From Larkinella humicola (lineage in GTDB: Bacteria; Bacteroidota; Bacteroidia; Cytophagales; Spirosomataceae), in contig NZ_VTWS01000005.1 in the NCBI RefSeq assembly GCF_008727875.1, positions 1 through 64,000 on the forward strand: DNA of 64,000 bases. Direction: 5' to 3'. Of the stretch, positions 34,363-44,989 are shown one piece after another. The position numbers and the translations under genes were made by a program. Each line of letters starts with the position of its first letter. Within the stretch, counting starts at the first letter, position 1. The notes below the pieces were generated by a model. The model did no database searches, was not told the DNA's origin, and saw only the letters and a list, made by a program, of their open reading frames with translations.

Positions 34363-37300
34363 TGGTTTCTAACTTTTTTACCAATCAAGGCCAGAATACA
34401 CTTTACAAAAAATTTGTGGGTGTATTTGAACACATGCAAAATATCGAGTATTTCAAATCTGTAATTGGCTATTTCAGAGCCTCAGGATATTTCGCAATAC
34501 GTAAACATTTTCCTAAGACATTAAAGGTCAAAATAATAGCAGGAATCAATGTTGACCCATTTATTGCCTTAGCACAAAAGCAAGGTATACTATTTAACCT
34601 GACAACCACAGATGCTAGAAATACATTTATTGAATCTATTCAAGCTGATATAGTAAATTCTAAATATGATAAAAATATTGAAGAGGGTATATTGCAACTT
34701 ATTAATGACATAGGAGAGGGCAGAATTGAAATTAGAGCACACAACTCCAAAAAGCTTCACTCCAAGTTTTACATCTTCCTATCTCCAAATTTCAATGAGC
34801 ACAATCCTAATGGAATGGTGATAATGGGTTCATCAAACCTATCGGCACAAGGATTAGGTTTAGAGAATGTGCAATACAACTATGAAATGAATGTTGAGCT
34901 ACGGGATTATGAAAATATAAAATTTGCCAATACCGAATTTGAAAACCTTTGGGAACAAAGTACACAGATTCTACCAGTTGATGCTCCTACTCTGATTAAG
35001 AAAACTTTTCTTGATACAACACCAACCCCATTTGAGCTATTTGTAAAATTCCTGATTGAATTCTTTGATAAAAATATTGAATACGACCCTGATAGCATTA
35101 GTGATATTCCATTAAAAAAGTTTAAAAAATTGAGCTACCAGATTGATGCTATAAATCAGGGGTATGAGCTACTATTGAAATACAATGGATTCTTCTTGGC
35201 GGATGTAGTCGGAACAGGTAAAACAGTGATGGCTGCGTTACTTGCCAAAAAGTTCATAATCAACAATGGACCAAAAACCAAAATCCTTATTATTTATCCA
35301 CCTACACTTGAAAAGAACTGGAAAAGCACATTCAAAGAATTCAGAATTGATGAGAAGTGTCACTTCATTACAAATGGAAGTTTGAATAAGATAGTAGAAG
35401 GTGATCAGAACTACTATGAAAAAGAAGTTTACGACCTAATCTTAGTTGATGAGGCTCACAAGTTCAGAAACCACAGAAGTCAGCAATTCGAACACCTACA
35501 AATCATATGCAAGTCAGGCCGTGAAAATATTGGTGGTATTGAAGGCGTTGAAAAAAAAGTTGTTTTAATTTCAGCAACACCATTAAACAACAAGCCTGAA
35601 GATATTTACTATTTAATATCACTGTTTCAAGATATTAGAAACAGCAATTTAGGGGAGCCCAATCTGCAAAAATTTTTCTATCCGCATATTGTCCGCTATA
35701 AATCATTAATTCAGCAAACACCACTTGATTTGCTTGCAATACAGAAAATTTTTAATAACATAAGAGATAAGGTTGTAAGAGACATCACTATAAGACGGAC
35801 AAGAACCGACTTGATGAAAAATGAACGATACAGAAAAGACCTACAAGATCAAGGGATTATTTTCCCTAAAGTGGCGGACCCGATTGCGAATGAATATGAA
35901 TTATCGTCTAGTATTGCTCATTTGTTTTTAGAGACAGCAAGCAAAATTATAGACAATGAAAAAATTAATTTTTTCCGCTATCAGGCCATTGCATACCTGA
36001 CAAGTGAAGCTAATAACGGATTGTATCAAAGTGCAGAAACGATATCTCGTTCACTGGCATTTATTATGCAAACCCAGCTTATAAAACGCTTAGAAAGTAG
36101 TTTTCACGCTTTTAAAATTTCTTTGAACAAAATTACCACATCAACTAAACAAATAATTGAAATGTATGAAAGGGACAGCGTGTTCATTGCGCCTGACTTA
36201 TATATTTCAGAAATGCTAAGTAAAGGAATGACCGATGAAGAAATTGAAATTGAAATTTTTAAAATAGATGATGACAAGCCAAAGAACAAGAAATTCAAGC
36301 AATCAGATTTTAAAAGTGGATTTATTGAAGGATTGAAAAGAGACTATAAAAATTTGAGCGAATTAAATGAAAGATGGCAAGGTGTTAAAGATGAAAATGA
36401 TCCTAAATGGGAGGTTTTTATTGATCTATTAAAAAAAGAATACTTTAATAAAGCCAAAAACGAGCTTGGTAAACTTGTCATTTTTACAGAATCAGCAGAC
36501 ACACTAAAGTATCTTTCTAATAGACTCCAAAATGAAACAGAATACAAAATTCTTAGCATAACATCCGATAATAGAAATAAGCTTTTTGAAACAATCCGCG
36601 AAAACTTTGATGCCAACTATGAAGGCATTCAAAGAAACGACTTTGACATTATTTTAACCACTGATGTGTTGGCTGAAGGTATAAATCTACATCGGTCTAA
36701 CGTAATAGTAAATTATGACACTCCTTGGAATCCAACACGACTTATTCAACGGCTAGGCCGTATTAACCGGATTGGGACAAATGCTCAATATATATATAAT
36801 TATAACTTCTATCCTTCGCAACATGGTGATACGATTATTAATCTAAAAGAAAGATCAGTAGCTAAATTGCAAAGTAGCCATACAGCCTATGGTGAAGATA
36901 GCCGAATTTATTCACTTCGTGAAATCATTGAACAATGGTCGATGTTTGAGGAAAAAGAAGAGGAAACTGACATAAGAACATTATGGTTAGAATGGCTTAG
37001 AAAATACAGGGTGCAAAACGAAGCCCACTTTAATGCAATCCGCAAGTTTCCATTAAAAGTCCGGTGTATTCGCAAGAGTAAAGACAAAGAGATTAGTATT
37101 GCCTTTGTAAAAAACGGAGAACATAAAAACATCTATCTATATACAGAAGGCAAATCATTCGCTATTCCTTTTGAAACAGCCGTTCAAATTTTTGAAGCGC
37201 AGAAATCTGAGTTATGCCTTTTACCAGTGCCTGAACTTCATTATAAACATATCAACGATATTGTTGAGCAATTTGAGCGTGATATTACTACTTCCGAAAT

Positions 37301-37631
37301 AATTGGAGGAGTTGAGGACAAACTTGATGTAAGATCAAATAAGGCATTAAACGACTTAAATAATTGGCTGGCAAATCAAATCCTTGTGGCTCCCGAAGCA
37401 ATTGAAGCGGGAAACAATCTTTTACCATTACTAAAGCACGGTACATATACCAACTTAACAAACGAAGTTTATAAACTAAGAAATGAAACAAATTCAACCA
37501 AATTGGAAATGGAGCTTGTTAGACTTTCAAGAAAATACACTTCTAAAATAAAGCGCCAAATGAGGAAAGAGCTAGAACCTATTCAGCCAAAAATCATCAT
37601 TTCTGAAACTTTTTCTTCACAAAAAGATTGA
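34362..37631 (+). CDS. PLD-nuclease / SNF2-type SF2 helicase fusion
   Basis: A 1089-residue protein. Residues about 1-200 form a phospholipase-D-like nuclease module with HSKFYIF (HxK) at 133-139 and a GSSNLSAQGL segment. Residues about 260-460 form the first helicase domain with Walker A VGTGKT near 283-288, DEAH near 363-366 and SATPLNNKPED. The second helicase lobe includes ILTTDVLAEGINL and QRLGRINRIG near 795. A C-terminal extension of about 200 residues has no recognised fold. One HxK motif means PLD dimerisation would be needed. It is probably the DNA-translocating, cleaving subunit of a restriction-like system with the downstream methylase and ATPase. Confidence 0.9.
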   Translation: MVSNFFTNQGQNTLYKKFVGVFEHMQNIEYFKSVIGYFRASGYFAIRKHFPKTLKVKIIAGINVDPFIALAQKQGILFNLTTTDARNTFIESIQADIVNSKYDKNIEEGILQLINDIGEGRIEIRAHNSKKLHSKFYIFLSPNFNEHNPNGMVIMGSSNLSAQGLGLENVQYNYEMNVELRDYENIKFANTEFENLWEQSTQILPVDAPTLIKKTFLDTTPTPFELFVKFLIEFFDKNIEYDPDSISDIPLKKFKKLSYQIDAINQGYELLLKYNGFFLADVVGTGKTVMAALLAKKFIINNGPKTKILIIYPPTLEKNWKSTFKEFRIDEKCHFITNGSLNKIVEGDQNYYEKEVYDLILVDEAHKFRNHRSQQFEHLQIICKSGRENIGGIEGVEKKVVLISATPLNNKPEDIYYLISLFQDIRNSNLGEPNLQKFFYPHIVRYKSLIQQTPLDLLAIQKIFNNIRDKVVRDITIRRTRTDLMKNERYRKDLQDQGIIFPKVADPIANEYELSSSIAHLFLETASKIIDNEKINFFRYQAIAYLTSEANNGLYQSAETISRSLAFIMQTQLIKRLESSFHAFKISLNKITTSTKQIIEMYERDSVFIAPDLYISEMLSKGMTDEEIEIEIFKIDDDKPKNKKFKQSDFKSGFIEGLKRDYKNLSELNERWQGVKDENDPKWEVFIDLLKKEYFNKAKNELGKLVIFTESADTLKYLSNRLQNETEYKILSITSDNRNKLFETIRENFDANYEGIQRNDFDIILTTDVLAEGINLHRSNVIVNYDTPWNPTRLIQRLGRINRIGTNAQYIYNYNFYPSQHGDTIINLKERSVAKLQSSHTAYGEDSRIYSLREIIEQWSMFEEKEEETDIRTLWLEWLRKYRVQNEAHFNAIRKFPLKVRCIRKSKDKEISIAFVKNGEHKNIYLYTEGKSFAIPFETAVQIFEAQKSELCLLPVPELHYKHINDIVEQFERDITTSEIIGGVEDKLDVRSNKALNDLNNWLANQILVAPEAIEAGNNLLPLLKHGTYTNLTNEVYKLRNETNSTKLEMELVRLSRKYTSKIKRQMRKELEPIQPKIIISETFSSQKD

Positions 37632-37634
37632 AAG

Positions 37635-40600
37635 ATGACTGTATCAGAAATAAGAAATATACTCGAAAATCCATACGATCGAAAAGTATGGAAAAGTTTT
37701 TTGAAAAGCCAGTTTACTAATAATAAACTGAATGTGGAAGACCGAGTGATTGCTCTCTCGGACAATACATTTAGCAAGCAATGTTTAAGCTTGGGTAATT
37801 ATGAAATAAACGAATACACAAGAATCGGCATTTTTGAGGTAGAATTAAGCGAAAAGGTTAACATAACCCGTAACCGTGTGGCTTTGCGAAACCTAATTAA
37901 AGACCTGACCAAACAGGTGGCTGGTTCAATGGTAGTTTTTGTGCAAGGTGACAAATGGCGTTTCAGCTATATAAGTAAACGTAAAGTTAAGAACAAAGAG
38001 ACAAACGAAATTCAGGATAAGGAAACAGCAACAAAGCGCTATACTTACCTATTTGGTAAAAATGAAAAAGCTCTAACTGCGGCAATTCGCTTTGAACGTT
38101 TAATACAAAAACAGAAGGAAAATATCTTTCAGCTATTGTCATTAGACGACTTTGAAGATGCTTTCTCAGTAGAAAAGCTGAGTAAAGAATTCTTCAAAAA
38201 CTACAAAGATACATATGAAAATTTTGTTCAATTACTTACTGGTAAGAGATATAGCAAGAAAAGCAACAAATATGTAGAGCAGATTATTCACGAGCCTGAC
38301 TGGCAGTTAACAGCCCTTTTTAGTAAAGATGAAAAACAAGCCCGTGACTTTTGCAAACGCTTAATGGGCCGTATTGTGTTTTTATATTTCATTCAAAAAA
38401 AAGGTTGGTTAGCTGTGGGTCAAGGTAAAAAATGGGGCGAAGGCAATCCTAATTATCTATATGACCTTTTTCAAAACTCTAAACACAAAAACGATTTCTA
38501 TGCTCGAGAATTAGTCCCGTTATTCTTTACACGTCTGAATAACGAAGATTCTGAAAACGCTGCTCGAGTGGAACGCTTCCCTTATCTTAATGGTGGATTG
38601 TTTGATGCTGCTCAAGACAGTAAATACAATAAATTATATTTTCCAGAAAATATTTTTGAAGGGTTATTTGAGACATTCAACAATTACAATTTCACTATTT
38701 ATGAAGATGCCCCTGATGAACATACTATAGCCGTTGACCCCGAAATGCTCGGACACATTTTTGAAAACCTACTGGAAGACAATAAAGCTAAAGGAGCTTT
38801 TTATACACCTAAGGAAATTGTGCATTACATGTCCAAAGAGAGCTTAAAGACATATCTGTTTGCTCATGATGAACAGCACTTCGCTGAAAACAAACTGGCA
38901 AGATGCACTATTGGTAAAATCATTCAACAGCAAGAATTAGATAATGAAGAAAAGTTGTACGCAGAGAAGAACGCCTATAAAATTATCAATACATTAGAGC
39001 AGGTAAAAATTTGTGACCCTGCTATTGGTTCAGGTGCTTTCCTAATTGGTTTATTACAAGAAATTTTTAATGCACAAATTTATTTACAAGAATTAAAAGG
39101 TTTTAAAAAAAGCGTTTCGGATGCCGATATTAAAAAACATATTATTGAAGAAAGCATCTACGGTGTTGATATTGATGCAGGAGCTGTGGACATTGCTCGA
39201 TTGCGATTCTGGCTGAGTTTGGTTGTGGATGAACAAGAACCACAACCCTTACCCAACCTTGACTTCAAAATCATTTGTGCTAATACATTAATTCCACTGG
39301 GCGATTTGAAAGATTATGACATAGAAGGTAAGGCAGCGCAAGCAGTAAAAGAATTGGAAGCGCTACGACATGATTTTTTTAATGTAAGTAGTGAAAACAA
39401 ACTGCAATTGGAAAGAAAGTTCAAAAAAATACAAACAGACTTATTAAGTCTTAGAGAGCTTTCAACAAGTAGGAATTATGAAATTTATACTAAACTTTAT
39501 GAATTTAATCCATTTGAAGAGAACGAATCATGCTCTTGGTTTGATTCGTGGTGGATGTTTGGTATAAAAGAAGGATTTGACATAGTAATCGGCAATCCGC
39601 CCTATGTTCAATTGCAAAAAGACGGGGGAAAGCTAGCGAAACTATATGAACCGTATAAATATGACACCTTTGAAAGAACAGGTGATATTTACTCACTCTT
39701 CTATGAACGTGGGGTACAACTTCTCAATGATAAAGGTATCCTTTGCTTTATTTCCTCTAACAAATGGATGAGAGCAAATTATGGTGCTAGCACAAGGCAT
39801 TATTTCGCTGAGAAAACGTATCCTTTGTTGCTCATAGATTTTGGTAATGTACAGGTTTTTGATACTGCAACTGTAGATACAAACATCTTGATTTTGCAAA
39901 AGAAACCCAAGCAAAGAATCTATGAGCCTAAAAAACTCATCGCTACTCGAATAAATAATGATTTCAATCTGGCTGAGCAAAGTTTAAGTGACTACGTCTC
40001 AAGTAATAATTACACAGTTCCTTCACTTAGCCATAATGCCTGGGTAATTGGTGAGAAGGATGTTTTTAGTATTAAAGAACATGTTGAAAGGCAGGGTATT
40101 CCACTCAACAAATGGAAAATCATAATTAATTATGGCATCAAAACTGGTTTAAACGAAGCATTCATTATAAATAATGAAATAAAAGAAAAAATAATTGCTG
40201 ACGATCCACACAGCATAGAAATCCTAAGACCTATTTTGAGGGGGCGAGATTTCGTTTCATGGTATCCAGATTTTGATAATTTGTGGCTAGTGAATACCCA
40301 TAATGGAGTAAAAAGTTTAAATATTCCAAGAGTAGATGCTTTAAAAAATTACCCTGCTGTATACAACTGGTTATCAAATTTTAAAAATCAGCTTCAAAGC
40401 AGAAATGATAGTGGTGATGACTGGACTAATCTTCGTAATTGCGCCTATATAATGGACTTTGATAAGCCCAAAATAATGTATCCAAATATGACTAAGTATA
40501 TGCCGTTTATTTATGATGAGTCTAATCACTTTTATTCTAACGACAAAAGTTATATACTAACAGGAGAAAACCTAAAATATTTAACTTGTTTCTTAAACTC

Positions 40601-41051
40601 AAAGCTATTTAAGTATTGCTTTTCCGATAACTTCCCTGAATTGCAAGGTGGTACACGAGAGCTAAGAAAAGTTTTTTTTGAGAAAATACCAGTGAAACAA
40701 ATAACAGGTAACCAAGAAATACCTTTTGCAAAAATTGTTGATTATTTGGTAGCATTGAAGAAAGAAAACCCACAAGATAGCACTGATCAATTTATATTGA
40801 TATACTTTGAACAAATAGCTAACGCGTTAGTCTTTGAGTTGTATTTTAAGGAAGAGTTCGAAGATAGAAATCTACAGTTCGCTAAATATATTGCCGACTT
40901 GCCCAAACTGAGTGAACTTGAAAAGCCACTGCATCAGTTACGAAAAATCTATGTGATTATCAGTGCAAATCATCATCCTGTGAGGCAATCTTTGTTTAGT
41001 ATGCAAGCAATTCCACAAATTGAGCTCATACTCAATAATGTTCAGTTATGA
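37635..41051 (+). CDS. Eco57I-class adenine-specific DNA methyltransferase
   Basis: A 1138-residue protein. The SAM-binding motif I is DPAIGSGAFLIGLLQEIF near residues 461-478 (Ile replaces the usual Cys), and the catalytic motif IV NPPY is at 654-657. Towards the C-terminus ILRPILRGRDFVSWYPDF fits the TaqI-like target-recognition domain. The N-terminal 350 residues are large; the stretch IGIFEVELSEKVNITRNRVALRNL is conserved-looking, but I see no convincing PD-(D/E)xK nuclease. It should make N6-methyladenine on host DNA and may mark self for the system. It starts 4 bp after the helicase gene and overlaps the ATPase gene (ATGA). Confidence 0.92.
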   Translation: MTVSEIRNILENPYDRKVWKSFLKSQFTNNKLNVEDRVIALSDNTFSKQCLSLGNYEINEYTRIGIFEVELSEKVNITRNRVALRNLIKDLTKQVAGSMVVFVQGDKWRFSYISKRKVKNKETNEIQDKETATKRYTYLFGKNEKALTAAIRFERLIQKQKENIFQLLSLDDFEDAFSVEKLSKEFFKNYKDTYENFVQLLTGKRYSKKSNKYVEQIIHEPDWQLTALFSKDEKQARDFCKRLMGRIVFLYFIQKKGWLAVGQGKKWGEGNPNYLYDLFQNSKHKNDFYARELVPLFFTRLNNEDSENAARVERFPYLNGGLFDAAQDSKYNKLYFPENIFEGLFETFNNYNFTIYEDAPDEHTIAVDPEMLGHIFENLLEDNKAKGAFYTPKEIVHYMSKESLKTYLFAHDEQHFAENKLARCTIGKIIQQQELDNEEKLYAEKNAYKIINTLEQVKICDPAIGSGAFLIGLLQEIFNAQIYLQELKGFKKSVSDADIKKHIIEESIYGVDIDAGAVDIARLRFWLSLVVDEQEPQPLPNLDFKIICANTLIPLGDLKDYDIEGKAAQAVKELEALRHDFFNVSSENKLQLERKFKKIQTDLLSLRELSTSRNYEIYTKLYEFNPFEENESCSWFDSWWMFGIKEGFDIVIGNPPYVQLQKDGGKLAKLYEPYKYDTFERTGDIYSLFYERGVQLLNDKGILCFISSNKWMRANYGASTRHYFAEKTYPLLLIDFGNVQVFDTATVDTNILILQKKPKQRIYEPKKLIATRINNDFNLAEQSLSDYVSSNNYTVPSLSHNAWVIGEKDVFSIKEHVERQGIPLNKWKIIINYGIKTGLNEAFIINNEIKEKIIADDPHSIEILRPILRGRDFVSWYPDFDNLWLVNTHNGVKSLNIPRVDALKNYPAVYNWLSNFKNQLQSRNDSGDDWTNLRNCAYIMDFDKPKIMYPNMTKYMPFIYDESNHFYSNDKSYILTGENLKYLTCFLNSKLFKYCFSDNFPELQGGTRELRKVFFEKIPVKQITGNQEIPFAKIVDYLVALKKENPQDSTDQFILIYFEQIANALVFELYFKEEFEDRNLQFAKYIADLPKLSELEKPLHQLRKIYVIISANHHPVRQSLFSMQAIPQIELILNNVQL

Positions 41052-43024
41052 AAAGAATAACTGAAATAAAATTTATTAACTACAAAGCATTCTATCAAAA
41101 TAGTGATGCGAATATCATTAAAATTCCAGCTGGTAAGAGTGTACTTATTTATGGTGAAAATGGGAGTGGAAAATCAAGTATTTATGAAGGGTTGAAGCAA
41201 TTCTTTAATAGTTCAGATAATACGATCCAAGTAACTCCTTCCCGTCATGTTGCTGTTCCGAGAACAAGAGCTCAAAGAGAAAACGAAGGTACACCAGAAG
41301 AAATAGAAAGAGAAGTTCTAAATGAAGTTGCTGTAAAAGTAACCTTTACAGATGATACAGGAAGTGAGGAAAAAACGTTTGGAACACCTAATAATAATAT
41401 TCTAGGTACAATTTATATAGCTCAAGCTAACCTTTTAAATAGCTTTCTTTCATATAGAGAGTTATTACGCACCTATTTAATGGATAACCTACGTGATAGA
41501 ACGGAGTTCCGTAGAAGGTTTGCTAATCTATTAATTGAAAACATACTTGCAAAACAAAAAAATAGTGCTACCCAAAGGGCATATATTAGTTCGTGGGAGG
41601 CATTATTTGCTCCAAGAGTTTGGTACAAAGAACTAAACCTTAGAACCTTCGCAAAAGGTTTAAAATTGGATATCCATAGAATAAATTTGATTTTAAACGA
41701 AATATTGAAGTATTTTGAACCAAATTTGAATGTAAATTTGGTACTTGTAAGTACTGATATTGATTATATCTACTCAGCAAAGCGAAATCGAATCGGTAAA
41801 TATCCTATATGTGAAGTTGATTTAGTGGTCAACCTATTTGGCCTTGAAACTGAAAATGATGAAGAAAATCATTTAACAGTATTAAATGAAGCTCGTTTAT
41901 CTGCTCTAGCTATTTCAATTTACCTTACAGCTTTAATAAATACACCCCAAGACAATTTTGATTTTAAAATTTTATTTTTAGATGATATTTTTATTGGACT
42001 AGATATGAGTAATAGGCTCCCTTTACTCGAGATACTTAAAAACTTCAAAAAACCTATTATTGAGCAGTTCGTAGATGTTGATAATGACAATATAATTATT
42101 GAAAGAATACTTTACATAGATGGAATTATCCAAACAGAACCTGAACCATTTTTTAAGACATATCAGATATTTATATCAACATATGACAGATTTTGGTTCC
42201 AAGTAGCGAAGAATTGGTTTGAGACTAAATCCAAAGATAAATGGTGCTACTTAGAACTTTTTACAAATCAAAAACCAGCATTACCATTTAATACACCTAT
42301 CCTTTATAATTCACTTGACTACTTGCAAAAGGCTGAATACCATTATCAAAAACACGACTATCCTTCTTGCGCTAATTATTTACGTAAAGAATTAGAAAAA
42401 AGAATTAAAGAACTACTCCCAGAAAACGAACATTACAGGGAATATATTGATAATGAAACAGGAATTAAAGAAATTAAAAAATTAAGAACATTAAGTCAAT
42501 TTCTAGAAAAATTTATAAGCTATTGTGAAAATAATGGAATTAACGCGTCGGAATTATCAGATCTAAAAAACCTAAAAGATTGGTATTTAAATCCTTTTTC
42601 ACATGATAATATAGGAACTCCAATATTTAAGAGAGAGCTGGATTTGGCAAAAATACTTGTCCATCAGATTGGTAAGTTTCAGTTCAAAATATTGCTTGAA
42701 GCAGGTTCACGTCTTTTCTTCAACTTCGACAACCAGGCAGGACAAACAAGGAATTATAAAATTGAATTGCAAGAGAATCTGCGTTGGATAGAATCAAAAG
42801 ATGGTAATCTTTTAACAAATCCTATAATTCAATGTTATGAATGGACAATGAATGCAGTTGTTGAAGTTGATCCTATTTGGCGCAATGCTAAATTATTCCA
42901 GTTCTACAATAGTAAATGGAAAGCTCTTTTAAGACAGCCTCAAATTGATAATGTACCAATGGAAACTTTTTGGAATGAACTTTATGAATTAACTAGTGGA
43001 AGATCTTTAATCACAATGATATAA
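41048..43024 (+). CDS. RecF/SMC-like AAA ATPase
   Basis: A 658-residue protein. The N-terminus ITEIKFINYKAFYQ and Walker A GENGSGKSS at 36-44 are typical of RecF/SMC/OLD-type ATPases. Walker B ILFLDDIFIGLD is near 308-319, with only about 270 residues between, so there is no long coiled coil. The C-terminal half (about 430-560) is helical and contains ANYLRKELEKRIKELL and LNPFSHDN, a motif often seen in the tails of defence-associated ATPases. No TOPRIM domain is evident. Its ATG overlaps the methylase stop by 4 bp. It is likely the sensor or motor subunit of the cassette. Confidence 0.85.
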   Translation: MKRITEIKFINYKAFYQNSDANIIKIPAGKSVLIYGENGSGKSSIYEGLKQFFNSSDNTIQVTPSRHVAVPRTRAQRENEGTPEEIEREVLNEVAVKVTFTDDTGSEEKTFGTPNNNILGTIYIAQANLLNSFLSYRELLRTYLMDNLRDRTEFRRRFANLLIENILAKQKNSATQRAYISSWEALFAPRVWYKELNLRTFAKGLKLDIHRINLILNEILKYFEPNLNVNLVLVSTDIDYIYSAKRNRIGKYPICEVDLVVNLFGLETENDEENHLTVLNEARLSALAISIYLTALINTPQDNFDFKILFLDDIFIGLDMSNRLPLLEILKNFKKPIIEQFVDVDNDNIIIERILYIDGIIQTEPEPFFKTYQIFISTYDRFWFQVAKNWFETKSKDKWCYLELFTNQKPALPFNTPILYNSLDYLQKAEYHYQKHDYPSCANYLRKELEKRIKELLPENEHYREYIDNETGIKEIKKLRTLSQFLEKFISYCENNGINASELSDLKNLKDWYLNPFSHDNIGTPIFKRELDLAKILVHQIGKFQFKILLEAGSRLFFNFDNQAGQTRNYKIELQENLRWIESKDGNLLTNPIIQCYEWTMNAVVEVDPIWRNAKLFQFYNSKWKALLRQPQIDNVPMETFWNELYELTSGRSLITMI

Positions 43025-43324
43025 AGACAACTCTGATAATGACAAATATTTACTTTAGTACGTCCAACACTTTAGAAAGATTAAGAAGGAAATGAAATAA
43101 GCAAAGATCCTCACTTGTAAGTAATCTTTGCTCACAAAGTTCCTATTACATATTCTAACTCAAAATAACCTCAATCTAATAACACAGAAAAGGCATTCTT
43201 TCCGGTTATATAGAATATTAAGACAAAGGTGCCATTTTCTATATTCATAGTTTAATTTAATTAGTATATTATTGCATTTTGTAATTGGGTAATGTATCTA
43301 TTTTGATTCCAATGTAATTACATG
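43025..43324. other. AT-rich 300-bp gap between convergent genes, with a hairpin
   Basis: The only structure is AGCAAAGAT (43100-43108) paired with ATCTTTGCT (43124-43132), a weak terminator-like hairpin without a T-tract, placed between the convergent ATPase gene and the hypothetical gene at 43325. Nothing else is recognised. Confidence 0.5.
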
Positions 43325-43876
43325 CTATTTATTCTTATTCAAATCAGGCTTGAAACTTGTTAGAGCAGCTCCGAGCAACGTAAATTCTTCAATAATATTA
43401 TTCTGAATTATTGTAAACGGTACTGATTCCGGTACAGTTTTTTCCGCTTCACGATTACTTTCTTTCAAATTGTCTCGGTAAGTTTTCGGATACAATGCTT
43501 TGAGATAGAAGATCAAAAGGGTTGTATTTACCTTTTCAGGCTTTAGTACCGTAAGCTTGCCGGTAATTGGGTCATTGTAGGGTACTTCCAAGCCTAAAGC
43601 GGCCCGAACCAAAACTCCACTCCAATAGGCTTGCCCTTTGCGTTCGGCCATTTCAAGTTCTTCTTTTTTATCTGCCGAAGAATCGGCCCATTTCTCTAAA
43701 TCACGGTACGAGCAAAGTATAAACTCCTCTTTCGGTTTTCCGTAGCTTCGATGAATCAAATACGTTTGAAATTGTTCTTCTCGTTCCTCTTCGGTGTACC
43801 GGCTGAACTTGTTACCAAACGTAAATTGACCATTTGACAAACGGCCAAATTCGTTTTTTGAAAGATCGTTTTGCAT
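43325..43876 (-). CDS. Hypothetical element protein, 183 aa
   Basis: The protein opens with a FGRLSNGQFTFGNKFSRYTEEER segment, then a charged helical region and an alpha-helical C-terminus. The gene is the last of a minus-strand operon starting near the P4-type helicase and is 9 bp from the upstream primase-like gene. The start of the protein vaguely recalls small-terminase or DNA-binding accessory proteins, but no family is assigned. It probably belongs to the element's replication module. Confidence 0.6.
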   Translation of the reverse strand: MQNDLSKNEFGRLSNGQFTFGNKFSRYTEEEREEQFQTYLIHRSYGKPKEEFILCSYRDLEKWADSSADKKEELEMAERKGQAYWSGVLVRAALGLEVPYNDPITGKLTVLKPEKVNTTLLIFYLKALYPKTYRDNLKESNREAEKTVPESVPFTIIQNNIIEEFTLLGAALTSFKPDLNKNK

Positions 43877-43885
43877 CGCATTAGA

Positions 43886-44989
43886 TTAATTATTGTTGAT
43901 AATCGGACGTGTATCCTTCGGCGGTTTATTGGTCACCATTTCGCACTGTGGTAATAATAAAAAGTCTGCCATGTCTAAGCCTTGCTTTTTCTGTTCAATT
44001 GTTGACTTCCGTTCTAATAAATCGGACATCTCAATTTGAAATCCTTTTGCTCTTAATAGTTCGGCACGTCGGTTCCAATTTTCAAAAGCATTAAGATCAG
44101 GGAAAAGCATAATCTTACGATTATTCAAAGGTGCCAATCGTTCGGAATTCAGGAATGATAAAGCACCTACAGCCATCCAAATAAAATCAGGAATATAAAT
44201 TGTACATATTATTGCGGTTTTAGGAGCTTCCACAATACCAACAGGCTTTTCAACCGGTTCATATGAAAGCTGAGGTAATCCAAATAAACAAGGTGAACGC
44301 TCTGCATTTTGTTCATACTCCGTTAACCACACAGGAAGCAGCCTTTCTTGCCGCTTGTAACGACGAATAAGAGCAGAATGAACCCAACTAGTTTTACTTT
44401 GTTTCTTGCCTTCACGGTCAATATATTTGACGGTATGCCAATTAGAATCAAATAGTTTTATTTGTCCTCCCCGCTTACGGCCCTGCTCATCAATGTACCA
44501 AAATACACAGGCTCCAGGCCAAAGAGCTGATGTGCCAATCTGAAACCGTTGCAATACTTCTTTGGCCTTCTTTTCCCCAAATTTATGAATAAGTAATTGG
44601 GCGAATTGATTTCGGTCATAGTGACCTAATGATTGCATAAATACAGGATCGGGAATGCAATATACGGGCCTCTTACTTACTGGCTTATTTTGGTGAAATA
44701 TCGTTTTTTGGGGTTTATAACCGGCAATGTGGTTTATTTCTTCTTTTCGCCGTTGGTAAACTTCATCAGCGTAACTCAATCCTGTTGGGCCTTTCTGGTA
44801 GGGGCTTAAGTGATAACCACAATTGCTTTCACGGTCGCAACGTCCGTAGAAATAGGGTAATGTTTTGCCTGTTTGGGTATCTATATAGCAGCTTAGAGTC
44901 TTACGGTGTTTATGGCCGCAAGCCGGACAATTAGTTTTGATAGCCTTTTTAGGAAGTTGGTAACGGTATGATTTTGCCTGTGTTTTCAT
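43886..44989 (-). CDS. Zinc-finger/Toprim-like primase-associated protein
   Basis: A 367-residue protein with an N-terminal zinc ribbon (CPACGHKHRKTLSCYID...YGRCDRESNCGYH, four Cys plus His at about 20-60). Its C-terminal part contains PVGIVEAPKTAIICTIY, and IMLFPDLNAFENW, matching the E and D of a Toprim-like fold (DUF6371-type). Such proteins serve as primase or primase partners on Bacteroidota mobile elements. The upstream gene is a P4/D5-type helicase, which supports a replication role. Function inferred. Confidence 0.7.
   Translation of the reverse strand: MKTQAKSYRYQLPKKAIKTNCPACGHKHRKTLSCYIDTQTGKTLPYFYGRCDRESNCGYHLSPYQKGPTGLSYADEVYQRRKEEINHIAGYKPQKTIFHQNKPVSKRPVYCIPDPVFMQSLGHYDRNQFAQLLIHKFGEKKAKEVLQRFQIGTSALWPGACVFWYIDEQGRKRGGQIKLFDSNWHTVKYIDREGKKQSKTSWVHSALIRRYKRQERLLPVWLTEYEQNAERSPCLFGLPQLSYEPVEKPVGIVEAPKTAIICTIYIPDFIWMAVGALSFLNSERLAPLNNRKIMLFPDLNAFENWNRRAELLRAKGFQIEMSDLLERKSTIEQKKQGLDMADFLLLPQCEMVTNKPPKDTRPIINNN

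Noticed and set aside
34069-43024. Assignment to DISARM or BREX
   Set aside because: PLD, helicase and adenine methylase occur there, but DrmA/DrmB (DUF1998) and PglZ/BrxC/BrxL are missing and a RecF-like ATPase is present. I kept it unnamed.
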